In this document: in pieces, positions 10,801 through 22,800 of the stretch
Numbering within the stretch: the first letter of the stretch is position 1
Layout of the letters: each line of letters starts with the position of its first letter
DNA from: Helopsaltes ochotensis
Taxonomy: Eukaryota > Chordata > Aves > Passeriformes > Locustellidae
Assembly (NCBI GenBank): GCA_013400155.1
Contig: VXBM01000241.1
Span: forward strand, 64,723 to 128,722
Reading direction: 5' to 3'
DNA: 64,000 bases
Made by a program: the position numbers and the translations under genes
Notes under the pieces: model-generated
Told to the model about the DNA's origin: nothing
The model's database searches: none
The model's input: the letters and a program-made list of their open reading frames with translations, nothing else

Positions 10801-13800
10801 TCTATTGCAAAGACATTATTAGCAGTGACTCATAAAGCAAAAGTACTCAGAACAACTCCCACATGTTATTTGTTTGTACAATTTTTGCAAAGGTAAAGAT
10901 GACTGAAAAGATGCACTTCCTCAGAAAGGTAGTCAACATTGTATGAAAGCTAATAATTTTTCCACAAATAAAAAGGAAAACTGAAAATATTTTGAAAAAT
11001 ATTTTAGGTGAAACATATTACATTTTTACAATTTGCAAAGTACTCAAGATTGTTTGAACAGGTAACTTATAACTTTATTCTTCCACTGTCCCTGTTTCCC
11101 ATTCTCTTTTCTTCTCTTTTTTCCCCCTCCATTTTATTAATTATGAAATAATAGAGAAAACAAGAGTTAAATGTGTTAAGTATTGATCAACTGAGGGAAA
11201 CACTGAACACTTCATTTAAGAAGGCAAAAGGCAATCAACCCTTCTTTTTCTTCAGTATATTTCTGCCATCTTTTCAGACTGCTTTTGCAACTTTCTTCAT
11301 ATGCACCAAGTCTAAACTATTTTCCTTGACTCAAAACCTCTGCGAGTTAGCAATCCAGCCTTCATCCCAATTCCTTGGAGGAGAATCCAGGCACTGTAGA
11401 GAATCAGCAAGGATGAGGGATCTCTTCAAAATCATTTTAACTGCATTAGATTAGAACTTAGATGGACTTGTTTACCTGACTTAATGAACTGCCTTACCTT
11501 CCTTCATCTGTCAGTGATGTTAACTTTAATCCCTGTCTGTTTTATGCTTTCATTACCTCGTCAATGTTTTTTTATTGCAATCCCTTCCATGTGGAATAGC
11601 GACCCTCACTGATAAATTGCTCTACCTTCCTCCTTCGCTTCTTCATGCTGTTTGTAATTTAACTAACCAAAACTTCAGGGATAGAAGTTTTTAAGAAGTT
11701 TTTACATTCTTGAACAACTAGTTATTTGCTCCTTCCATATCTGTTTTCTTTGTCTTAACAGCCCTTCTAAGTTTGCTCTCCCATGCAATTTACTGCATTG
11801 CCCTTTGCCATTGATCTATGGATCCTTTTGGTGACTGGACCATGAAAATTTGTAAGGTCTTGGATATTTGCTTTAATATTGTACAGATTTAAGTACATAT
11901 GATGGAATTAAAAGAATCCTGTCAAGTTCATATGTGAGGCATATTATTAATATGGCCGTCCTAAAAGATTGCAGTGCAAAATCAAAAGAAAGCTTTTTTT
12001 CTTTTCTTTTCTCATTTTCCCAGCCTGCTAATTATGTGAATTCACAATTGTTGGTCTCAGCTTTATGGCACTCTTGGCATCAAGCTTCCTTTCCCTAGGT
12101 TCACCAAAAAGAGTTTGAAATGAAATGGCAGCAGCAGAACTAAACCAGAAAGAAAACAGGCCACAGGCAGCACACAGCATGTGTAAAGAAACACCCAGAA
12201 AAAGGATACCTGCACCAGTATGGTCAAAGTTTCTGAAAAAAAAAAGAAGTACTGCTATTCTGCAAATAAACAGATCTGAAAGGAAAAGGTGTTAGGCAAC
12301 TGGTTGTTTCAAAATTCCCTGCAATCTAGTCGGCACACTTCTTTTAATGAATACTACAAAAGCTCTCAACACCATCAACATTATACATGCAAGTAAGCAG
12401 TGGAATCACTGGGGTAAATGGTCTTTGAGCAGTTTTATGTTCCCCAAGTCCCCAGCACCTGGAAAAGGTAAGCCATTAATCAGCCCTAGTTTTCTTGGTT
12501 TTGTGAAGCAAGATCAGTGATGTGAGCTTCGGTTGTCTTTTCTCCTACCCCACTCAACAAAGCTCCCTCAGTTCACAGCTTATAGAGTATGACAGAAGTA
12601 TGCCTTAAGTCTCTAGCTGAAGGATTAAAGCTTTACAAACCTCTTAAAATCAGCCAGACAGCTCTAGCACTCATTAAAGCTTTTACCTCATTTCAAGCCT
12701 GGGTGCCCCCCAAAACTGGACTAACGAAAATATGCATAAAGGAAATCTCCTCATCTCACTGTAATAGAGGGAAGGTCTGTTTTGACTGAAGAAATTACTG
12801 GCACTACCCCGAAAAGTACATGAGAAACGTAATGGGACATTTGCAGCAGCTCTCATGAGGAAGGTACTGAGGTGATTGCTATGTCCTGTACTGCACACTG
12901 GGGAAATTACAGAAAAGGCTCTGAGCTTGTAAAACCGAGCCAGTTTCCTAATAAGAAAACAGCACTTCAACTGCAGCTAGCATTATACCCAGGCACCTAC
13001 AGACTGATTGCACCACACCTCCTCTAAACACTTCCTCCCTGCAGACCTCTCCCAGCTTGATGCAAATTACTGAATATTTTCAACTTTTATTGGCTTGATT
13101 TGTGTGTCACCACCTACTGACACCACCTTTGCCAGAGTGGTGTGCCCATAATGCCTGGCATGGTGGCCCTGGCAGACCTGTGAGGCTTGGCCCATGCTAT
13201 GGAGATTCCACAGGTTCTCTTTCTTTCCCTGTAAATCAAAGCATTTCCAGATGCAGTAACAGATGAGGGCACAGCACTTCAGACATGCTCGTCCCTCAGC
13301 TCTTTCCCTGGCTTTACTGAGCTTGAGCTGACAATGGAAAATTGCCAAATTCATGTGTCCTTTTGCCAAATAAATCCTTGGAGGGTAGGGAGTCTGCCCC
13401 TGGACTTTGTGCTGCTCCTGTTTTAGCGTTGGTCATGGGTACGTGTTCATACCACCAACGCCACATCAGCATCCTGACCTTTCTGGGACACTGCCTGCTT
13501 TTCACCACCGTTAATTTGTGTTTTGTTGTGCTTCTGCAGCAGTCCTGTTGTTACCTATGTCACCCACAACCAACAGAAGGTGGGAATGTTGCTATGGGTC
13601 CTCCCCTTAGACTCGCAACCAGCAGCTTCCATGGCCATAGCTGCTCCTTAGGGTTTCTTCCTGTAGCCAAAGAAAGCTGCTGGTTTTGCCTGTTGTTTTC
13701 TTATCTGCCTTCACCACTGTTAATCTTCCCTGTGCTGGTCTGCAGCAAATCCTCCTTGTACCAGGCAAGTCCTTTGCTCCATGGAATCTTGCTGTGCTGG

Positions 13801-13984
13801 GCCGATCTCAGGGTGGCCCAGACCATTTGCCTTATAAAAACTAGTCATCTTCCATCACCATAAATGCATCTGACTCAAAGTTAACTTTGGCAAAACATGT
13901 TTAAAACTACACGTAGTCAGTTCTGTGGCAGGAGAGAATGTTCAGAAATTTTCATTTTTACAAATGAACTCTAATGACAGGGTT
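7869..13984. other. Unassigned AT-rich non-coding DNA
   Basis: About 6 kb without a recognisable gene. The open frames are scattered, short and found on both strands. A possible CR1 tail at 9,826-9,848 is listed separately. The part from about 13,060 to 13,860 is somewhat GC-richer and carries a 173-codon open frame (13342-13863, plus) rich in Leu, Cys and Ser. That frame matches no family I recognise and is probably chance. Confidence 0.45.
9826..9848 (+). mobile_element. Possible CR1 terminal octamer remnant
   Basis: Three adjacent octamer-like units (gattctac, attctatg, attctac) resemble the 3' terminal repeat of avian CR1. The sequence just upstream (ctgggaccaaag) is only vaguely CR1-like, so this is either an extremely truncated copy or a coincidence. 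Confidence 0.3.
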
Positions 13985-14168
13985 TTCTGGCATTGGAACA
14001 GGCTGCCCAGAGAGGTGTTTGAGTCACTATCCCTGGAGGCATTCAAAAGCCATACAGATGTGACACTTGGGAACATGGTTTAGTGGTGGACTTGGCAGTG
14101 CTGATTAACAGTTGGACTCAAAAGATCTTAGAGGTCTTTTCCAACCTGAACAATTCTATGATTCTATG
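13985..14168 (+). mobile_element. CR1 LINE, 5'-truncated 3' end
   Basis: About 185 bp match the CR1 3' region in order: 'ggcattggaacaggctgccc', then 'ccctggaggcattcaaaag', 'acatggtttagtggtgga', 'gaggtcttttccaacct', and finally attctatg octamers at 14,153-14,168. The upstream half corresponds to the decayed C-terminus of the CR1 reverse-transcriptase ORF. The CR1 part starts abruptly near 13,985, as expected for a 5'-truncated insertion. The 'ttagtggtggacttggcagtg' variant is a common avian subfamily form. Confidence 0.9.
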
Positions 14169-16548
14169 TTCACATTCTTAAAAGAGATAAAAAATGAGAG
14201 AAGAACTGTTTTTAGCTTTTTTCGGAGCTGGAGGAGCATCTCCAGATGCCAGTGGAGCCTTGCACCACTCTAGGTACATTGTCAGCCAGGAATTCACTAC
14301 CTGATGTTCAAACACAGGCCTTGCTTACTTGGTGTACATCTGTTTTCAGAGGGGAAAAATCCCAGTCTGATTCTGAAGGTCAGCTGATTGGGAGCAAATT
14401 TACTGTCCACTGTAAAAATACCACCACTAATCTTCTTCTTGGTAGCAAGATTGATTTAAAAACATGAAAGGAATGCCCCACTTTTATTTCTGTTGCATTT
14501 AAAAGACTCAACATTTTCTTCTTGTCAATCAACTTGTTTACATTTAAGACTGAAAATGTCACTTTATATTTAGTGCTAAATATAATGTGTGTAAACAATC
14601 AATTTTAATTAACATAGTCCTTAAACAAGTGCATGCTGTTTTAAAGTCAAGTGGGTGAAATTAGGGAAGTCACTGTCTGAGCACCAAAACCCAGCTGTTG
14701 CTGAAGCAGGACTAGCCTTTTCTGCATGTGCTAAGAGGAGAGTTTCTTCATTTCAGCTTCCTTCAATATCAATTCCAAATAAGTGGCTCACGCAAACTTG
14801 AGAAATGTTGATGAGCTAAACATCAGAAAACCTTGTTTTCCTCTTGAACAGCAGAAATAATAGGTAGAAGCGCATGAACTGTCAATTCTAAAATCTTAAA
14901 GGCCAGGTATAAGCCTAAACAATAAGTTCATAATTTTGAGATGCAAGACTTGCTGGCTAAGTTATTTTTTTTCCTCCTAACTGTGAAATAGTTCAGTGGT
15001 TTTGACACAGTTCCTCAGCCAGTCACCTTGACATTCACAACCTGGTAGGAGTCACACTGACCCCTGACACTCTTTTCATCTTTTCCCTTAGTGCTTCCAT
15101 CACCTTTGCTATTTAGAGATATGTCTGGGGTAAGAAGCCCTTCTACCACAATTTCTCTGACAAGTGCATTCCACATAACACTGTCCTTGCTGGTTGGGAA
15201 GTTTTTGACTCCAGAGTTATAGGGGCAAACCTCAGAATCCACCACAATAACTCCTGACATCACAGTCCTTCAGTGGTCCAGGCTGTGTCCCTGGGTGTCC
15301 TCCACATGGTCACCAAGGCCAGCATCAGCTGCCATTGGCCAAAGCCAGGGTGCACATGTGGTACTTGCACAGAATGAAGCTCAGAGGTCTCCAGGACTCT
15401 CAGTAGAGACAGCATCCAAAGGAACCAATTACAGAGTGATCTGTGGAGCAAGTTCAGTTAGATACTGCAAGTGGAGAAGCTCCCCTGGAGTCAAGGCATA
15501 ACCAGAATAACAATATAGCGTGTAACTTTAGAGTATTTGAAGTGAGGCCAGAAATCTGATGTTAGAAATCTGACTTGGACTAGTTTTTCATACACCACAT
15601 TTGAAGATACAAAGAAAATTTTGCAAGTCTGTGTTTGTACTCTTTGGAGTAACTTACAGTTTTTGTCTATCTTGTGCATAATTTACCATGTAAATCTGAA
15701 AGGTGCTTAGAAGTGGATAACAACAAATTATTTTCTGCCACTTTACAACAACATATTGTGCACATTTTGGACAGAGCTGAGTTTGTTGGACAAGAAAAAT
15801 TGTGACTCCCTAGCTCTATTTCTTGTCTCTCTTCATGTCCTAGAAATCGGTACCAGCCAAACCAGAACTAATGTGGTGACTTCAGAAACATCTACCACTG
15901 TATGCTTAATTTCCAGCTGAAAGTTCTGCATTTCCATTTTCATTCCAATAGAAAATCTCCAGCATTTGTGCATATTACTTTGTTGTTATTACTGAATCAT
16001 TCAAGTTTTTCCTTGCAAATACCATTTTCACCACTGAAGGGAACAACATCAAAGTACTGGTATTGTTATCAGGACTCTAAAAAGATCAGTTCCCACCTTT
16101 GGTCCAGTGTTGTCTTGATAGATCTATTAAGGCAACATATCATTTTTCTGAATTTTTTTCTAATATTTGATGCTCTTGGCCCTGATGTTTCTCCTCAACA
16201 AAAGGAGGCGAAAAAGCTTTCAGCTCATGTAAACTAACAGCACCATTGTCACATCTGACCACAGATCCATCTGCAGATCTTTCTTTTATTTGAAGTTCCT
16301 CATAAGAAATCCACTCTGTGTATCATTACCTACTTTATGCAGTATTGTTCATAAGATCAATGAAAGATACCAAAGCAATACCAAAAATCATCCCATTACA
16401 CCTGATGAGTCATCACCTGTAACCTTTTAATGTGGTCAGTGTATCTTCATATCTCAACAATCTAAATTAGTGGCATTTTTATTATAAGTAAATCAAAGAC
16501 TCACTGTAAACTTCCAGGCTTTTTTGTTCACTTTTTTTTTCCTAGCAG
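14169..16548. other. Unassigned non-coding DNA
   Basis: No repeat family or gene is recognised. A minus-strand frame at 15,015-15,263 has fairly protein-like composition but no identifiable domain and no convincing splice sites. Everything else looks like intronic or intergenic sequence. Confidence 0.4.
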
Positions 16549-16617
16549 AAGGAAAGGATGCGGAGATCAGTCTCCATCCAGCATCCAGCAAGCAGACCCT
16601 CTAGCCTGAGTGAACAG
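16549..16617 (+). CDS. Candidate internal coding exon (unknown gene)
   Basis: A strong acceptor (a run of nine T, then cctagcag) lies immediately upstream, and a usable donor (aacag|gtattt) closes the segment. The enclosed 69 nt is a multiple of three. Only the phase-0 frame is open across it; both other frames hit stops. The 23-residue peptide begins KERMRRSVSI and ends SSLSEQ. It is rich in Ser and Arg and contains RRSVS, which resembles a basophilic-kinase (PKA-type) phosphorylation site. That is typical of alternatively spliced linker exons in signalling or scaffold proteins, but I cannot name a gene. In 64 kb many such signal pairs arise by chance, so this remains a candidate. Confidence 0.3.
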
Positions 16618-17083
16618 GTATTTCTCCCTTGGGCTGGTGAGCACTGACCCACCTTCTGACCTGTTCTGCTTAGGCCGTGCTCTCCCAGGCCCCACAGCAC
16701 TGGCTGTGCAAATCAGGGTGCATGGTGTACCATGTACATGTGAATGCACAGTCATGGCTATGGCCACCTAGACAAGTCTGCAGCATTCATACCACACATT
16801 GCTCAAAAACCTCACCCAGCAAGCATGAAAAACATCAACTGTTCCATTTGCGTAATATCTCATGTTATTTACAACTGCAACAGCACCATCATTTACTAGT
16901 ATGTCTTCATTTCCATCATGCATACTTCCATCACACATACCATGATTTGTGGAAGCTTTGAGATCACAGACATCTTTTCCTTGAAAGAACATGACTAAAA
17001 TTGATTTTAAGCTAACTTTTAGCATAAAACATAAGAGCAACCATTGTAGTAATTTCAAATTTATTTTTTTCTTTTGCACACAG

Positions 17084-17290
17084 AATCCAAGGTGGACCTT
17101 TTCTCCATCTACCAAGGGGATTCCTTCATGAGACTTAGAATTAACTTGGAAAGAGTCATGAACCCATAAGACAATAGAATCGAAAGAGGAAATACATGCA
17201 ATATAAAAATTAATCAAAAATCTCATCCTTTGGACCAATATTTAATATGGATCCTGAAGAGATGGAGAATAAAGGGTTTAGGCTACCACA
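17084..17290 (+). CDS. Candidate alternative 3'-terminal exon
   Basis: It is preceded by a long pyrimidine run ending in gcacacag, a good acceptor, 466 nt after the candidate exon at 16,549-16,617. If joined to that exon in phase it adds 15 residues (NPRWTFSPSTKGIPS) and stops at the TGA at 17,129-17,131. An AATAAA polyadenylation hexamer lies at 17,268-17,273, giving a 3' UTR of about 150 bp. The end near 17,290 is inferred from the hexamer. The layout fits a short alternative last exon, but no homology supports it. Confidence 0.2.
17268..17273 (+). terminator. AATAAA polyadenylation hexamer
   Basis: A canonical hexamer at a suitable distance behind the candidate terminal exon at 17,084. 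Such hexamers are frequent by chance in AT-rich DNA, so its value depends entirely on that exon being real. Confidence 0.2.
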
Positions 17291-19274
17291 TGAAAGAAAA
17301 ACATTTGGAACAATGCTATCCCAGGTTCTCAAGGGGTAACACACAACCTGTTCTTGGTCCAAAAGCTATAAGAAATGCACTTGTCATTTTGTCATCATAC
17401 TTTAACAGAAAGGTCAAAGGAAGAATTTATGGGAATAGTACAGTCATTAATGCATGTTACAGAGTGAAAGTAATCAATCAAACCACTAACCATTGCAAAC
17501 TCAACTCTGTTTTCTTGTTCTGTTTCAAATCTCAAAGCCTTATAGAATGCAGTACTTTCCTATCTTCAACATTTGAAGCAAACTGGCAAAGATAACAATT
17601 TATTCAAATCTGAGTAACATTTTGATGACATTTTCAATCCAAAAGAATACTTTTTTTTTCTCTGAACATCACACTTTTAAAAGGTCATTTCAACTGACAT
17701 TCATGAGTATGAGAGAGAGAGACTTGTTCTGTTGTAAAACATTGCAGAGATTTGATTATTGTTTCATCTCTCAGCTTTTTGTTGTTGTTGTTGTTGTTGT
17801 TGCTGTTGTTGTTGTTGAAGGCTGAACCACCAAGGCCTCTATGTTTTCTTTAGCTCTTCTTATCCTAGATATTTTTCAGCAGGGGCCTGATTCTCAGAAG
17901 TTGCAGAGGTTCTGATGTATGAATGCAATGGAAGTCATTCTGTGTTGATAATCCTCATGGCCTTTTGTGAGACAATCAAAACTTTGATTCTGGAAGTCTA
18001 GGAAGAGCAAAAAGAATAAGACCTTATCCAAGATGCAGAGCAGTGGCAGATTGCTCCCTCTTTCCTAAGTACATGTACTTGGCAAGCAGCAATTTCCCTA
18101 GGATGAGACTTTAACAAAAGAAGAGAGGGTTTCTGGCTAATAGGAAGCTAAACTCATCAGTTTAAAAATCTCTGAACAAGCAGAACTGCCATAAGAGTGG
18201 TAAAGATTACCAGCAGTGAAAAGAAGAAATATTTTTAAATTTTCCACGTGACTAAGGAACATGATAATATTTTCTGTGAAACACTCTTTCCCTCTAGCAT
18301 TTAGGATGTTAATTAATAAAGAAAGAAAAGCTGAAACCTGATTCACAGCTGCCTGCTGGACTCTCAGCATGAGAAGTCCATTGGCTTTTTACCCAGAGCA
18401 GCTCTCCATTCAGAAATACCAAATGCAATTGACTCGTTATGCCAGACACACTAAGTGACAAGCACTTTTCTGGCAGTCTTTTGGGTGACACAGAGTCCCC
18501 ACCATAGAGCAGCACAAAGCACTGTTACCACCAGTTTCCTTCATGTTTGTACAGGAGGCTGCAGATGCCAGTGGCTCCTGAAAGGCAGCGTCTCTCACCT
18601 GCCCTGCATTTCCAGGCAGGCAACAGTGCAAGCCTGGGAAGGCAGGTGAGTAGCAAATGGCACCTTTTCTCTTTCTCATCTTTGGTGCTGTACTTCAAGG
18701 AGTGAAGAAATGGGAAGACAGAGCTGCTCTGACTAAAAGATTACTTTGTCTATTGTGCAAACTCCGCTGTGCTGGTGAGCTCAGAGTCTCTCTCCTTTTT
18801 TGGTGGAGCATAACACTACTTGACCAGGCAGTCTGTGAGGAGATCACAGTGAGATTTGGTCAGTGATACGCCTACAGAGGATGAATAATTCAAGGCAGGT
18901 ACATAAATAAAGTACTTAAGTAAACAGCACTTAAAAAAAAGATGTCTGTACTGTTGAAAGTAAATTCAATGGATGGATCAGATATCAGATCACTATATCA
19001 AGTGCAAAACCTCAAATGAGTAAAAGCCTTTTCATAAGGTATTTCAGATGAAGGCTTTTGTTTCAAATCATTATGGCCTGCAACAGCACAAAAATGTGTA
19101 GCTCACTTTCAAGAGAAAGAAGAAACAAGGATTAATGAGGGCAGTTGGCTGGAGGTTTGCAAAAGACTCTTTACTGACATTGCAAGATGTGATGAAGGAG
19201 AGCTCAGCCTAAGATGGAAAGAAAAAATGTGGGAACACAGGACTAGTCACAAATTGACAAATATGTCAAGAATG
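17291..19274. other. Unassigned DNA with a (TTG)n microsatellite
   Basis: Apart from the trinucleotide repeat at 17,779-17,817 I see no repeat family or gene. The open frames on both strands give no recognisable product. Confidence 0.45.
17779..17817 (+). repeat. (TTG)n trinucleotide microsatellite
   Basis: About 13 consecutive TTG/GTT units with a single C interruption (tgctg) near the middle. It is likely length-polymorphic. Confidence 0.95.
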
Positions 19275-19861
19275 ACTGCTGAGGAACATCTCTGTGGAAA
19301 AGAACTGAAGGACCCTGGTGGAGAGCAAACTCAGAGCCAGAGTGCTTCTTAGCAGACACAAGGCACTTAACAGCACTTAACAGCACTTTGAGTTGAATGA
19401 ACAGTGACATTGGACCACATCTACATACTGTATCCAATTTTGGTCCTCCCAGCAGAGGACAGACATAGAAAAACTGGAGTGGCCTCAAGGGGAGACATGC
19501 TGAGGAGGGGAGCACTTGTCCTGTGAGGAGCTAGGCTGAGATACCCAATAATACCACTGGCTACCAGTGCCTACAGAGGGTCATCAAGACGATGGGACTG
19601 AATTTTTCACAGTGACACATGGGGAGAGGATAAAAGATCATGGGGAAAATAGTAACAAAAGAGATTTGTCCAGGATGTAAGGAGTTTTTCCCCATGATAA
19701 CACTCAGGCAGCAGACCAAGTCTCCCTGAAAGGCTATACCAACCCCGGAGGTTTTCAAAACCCAAGTAAACAAAGTTTTGAGCAGCCCCAGAGCTGGCCT
19801 TGCTTTGGGCAAAGGTCTGGAGCAGACGCTTTCAATGTCCAGCCTGAATTCTGTGATTCTT
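19275..19861 (+). mobile_element. CR1 LINE, decayed and 5'-truncated
   Basis: Recognisable CR1 landmarks occur in order on the plus strand: 'aactgaaggaccctggtgg' near 19,300; a 'ccaattttggtcctccca' block matching the region that encodes the QFWAP-type motif near 19,435; a 'cctacagagggtcatcaaga' block near 19,570; 'gaggttttcaaaaccca' near 19,750; and a terminal 'attctgtgattct' octamer pair at 19,848-19,860. All reading frames are broken. A tandem 10-bp unit (cacttaacag) near 19,365-19,390 replaces normal CR1 sequence and is a local expansion in this copy. The 5' boundary is approximate. Confidence 0.8.
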
Positions 19862-22800
19862 CAAAAGTTAAAGGACCGGTGGTTCATCCCAAAGTCTCAT
19901 CTTGAGCAATAATAAAATGTTTTAGTAAAGGCTATACTAAGAGCAAAAAGCTCTTGAGTGCAAAGAAAGAACTAGACTCTCATTCTAGGATTATATATGA
20001 AAATTTTAACAAGAACTGAATATACTAAGGAGCAACAAGTGAACAGAAATGAACAAAACCTACTGCCTCTTTTAATTTAAACTTCAAATGTTTTAAAGTT
20101 TAAACTTTCCCAGATGCCTAGGTTAGAGGTTGCCAACAGGTACTTTCATCACAGGGAGACTGCCTTCTGCTCTTATTCCCTCTGAAAACAATTCCATGAA
20201 AGCTGCTTCAAAGCCCCAAAATGCCGGAGAGGTTTGACAAGAAAATATTAAGATGTCTTTGCTTTCCCAGAGAAAGAAAATACCTTGCTTCTCTGGTCTC
20301 TATAGTAACAATCTGTAAATACAGTAAGGATTAATGAGAAACTGCATCATCTTATGTGAATCTTTTATCCTAACTTACTCTTATAGCTCATTTTAAAGGC
20401 CAATCCTGATATTATTGTATCTAAGTTCTTTACTGCACTTTTGGGAAGCTGTGATTCACACTCATTCCTGTCATAAATCTACTGATTCCTGCTAAGAAGA
20501 ATAAGTATGTCTCTAAGTCTGTGATCAAAGAGAAAAAAAAGTTTTCCTTAAAGTTGTACAGCAAGGCCTGCATATTTATGAGAATATGCCACTTTGAGGA
20601 GTGTTTATCACAAGCAACAGAATTTCCAAGCTGCTGACCAAATTTATTACAAGTGGATAGACACCACTCTATTTCAGTTATACAGCTTTCTGTCATGCCA
20701 TAACAAGGTTAAAATGATGTGAAAAACCTGGGTTTGGCACACTGATTTATCAGGAAAATCCACAGCACTGTGGTGCAATATCTCTGTTAGAGACACTCCT
20801 ATGATTACATTGCTCATCTATGTTTTTTAAACTGATTTTTCATTGAAGTGGCTGGATCAGGCTCTAGGGGTGAATTTTAGGGTCAGGCAAGGATTATCTA
20901 AAGGTCGTCTTCATACCACAGGATACACATTCAGTCACCATCTTCCCTATGCAAACACAAAGACTACTTCCACAGGAAAGCAAATTTTCATCCTGCATTC
21001 AAGTGTACAGTCTTTTACAAGGACCTGCACTAGATTTTCCCACCTCCAGTGAGAAGGTAAACATCTCACACTTTCCCACTAGAAACAGTAATGCAGCAAG
21101 ATGCCTCCTCCCTCTGTTAGAATAAGCGTGACTCAATTACACACACAGGTATGGATGAGCAAATGCATCCTCTTGTTTAGACTCCAGGAATTTACATTAT
21201 TGCAAGTATGACTTTCCAGTGGTATGTCATTTAAGTCTTGCTGTTTGTGAATTTCAGTAACTAAATCCTCATTTATATGAATAGATCTGCTAAAATATAA
21301 TGGGAGCTGCTTGTGTGAATGAGGCTGGCAAGCTCCCTGCCTCTGCATATCTTCAGAAGTGTAGCTTGTGTTGCAGTTGCTCAGACTGAAACACTGCTCT
21401 TTTCAACTTGTATTGGACAGTGCCACGTTACACATCACCAAAAGGAAAGAAGATGGAAGGGCACGGATGTCACCATATCTGATTTACATTGCATTTGGTG
21501 TTCTCACTGCTCCTGGTGGAAAAACTTTGCTAATTACTGACTAAACTGTCAGCATGGGAAAGTCACGTACAAATAGCTATTTTTCCTTCAAGGCGATGAA
21601 GAATCAGGCCCTCATGCGTCCTAGTAATCAGGATAGGTATCATGTATCCTCTTAGCAGCAAATGGATCTTGTAACAAAGACAGAACATGCTTAGTATCTG
21701 AGATAAATAAAAAGGTAATAAAGCTTCATTTATATCATGTATTGGCCATTTTGGACAGTCTTTGGAGCATTACTGATGTCAATCCCGTGTGATAGTTGCC
21801 TTTTGAAGACCTTCATCTACTTGAAGCTTTTCAAACTCTTTTGAAATAATGTCTACAAAGTCCTGCAAATGCCAAGAGCGGTTGATTTAACACGACTCTA
21901 ACTAAAGCAAAATGAACTGAAGCAATTTCTCCTGTCCCTGCAGGTACTGTGTTGAAATATTTTATCTGAAGTCTTCAGAACTATCCCATTGAAAATATCT
22001 TTTAAGAAGCTTCAGTCTCTTCATACATCAAAAAAGTGTGCAGTGTATTTGGAGGGAGGGTAAAATCCCTAAAATCAATGTTGTTATTGCGGGCCTAATA
22101 GGCTCTGCCATATTCTAGGCAGTCTAGTTTTGATAGCGGCAAATTTCATTAAGATCTATCTTGAGACACTACACAGTTTCAGAACTCTTTAGAAGTCAGA
22201 GCTTTCCTTCAAAAACATTTCAAGCAAAGGCTATAAAAATACTACTAGGGGTCTTTTTCTTGATAGCAGTGCTACCTCGGGGAAAGGAGTTACTGCAACC
22301 TTTGTAGTTTGGTAATAAGGGGCTACTCTCTGTCCTTTAAAGTGATTTGAGTCAGAGCCTTATTTGTTGCATTATATTGCATCTTGTGTGATATCTGTTT
22401 ATTATCCCTATCTCCTCCCACATAAACCTCTCTCAAGATGTTTCTGCTGTTGCTATATTTTGTTCGTTCCGAAAGAATCCTGTCAGGTAAGGATGTGAAA
22501 ATTAGAAATAGTGACAAACATGCAATCTTCATGAGAACTAAGAAATTTATGATTCATATGATTGAATATATATAACAGTCTGAAGAACAGTATGTGCATT
22601 TCTATGAAGTACATAGTGCGTAGGGAATGGGAATTGCTGAAAAAACTTTGGAAAGTCACATTAAAAATGACAGCTGCTAGGCAGAATAGGAGCAGGCTGC
22701 AAAAAGTGTGTTCTCATCCTGGGGGCCAAGAGGGGTTGTTATTAATTTACATCACCTTAACAGGAGGAAGGCTTTCATAGAAGAAAGAGAGCAAAAAGAA

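Noticed and set aside
13342..13863. A 173-codon plus-strand frame rich in Leu, Cys and Ser with hydrophobic stretches
   Set aside because: No signal-peptide or membrane-protein pattern that fits a family, no supporting splice or promoter signals, and a local GC rise explains the lack of stops.
16768..17238. A 156-codon minus-strand frame with a coding-looking second half
   Set aside because: No family recognised and no closing acceptor. It lies opposite the stronger plus-strand exon candidates, so both are unlikely to be real.
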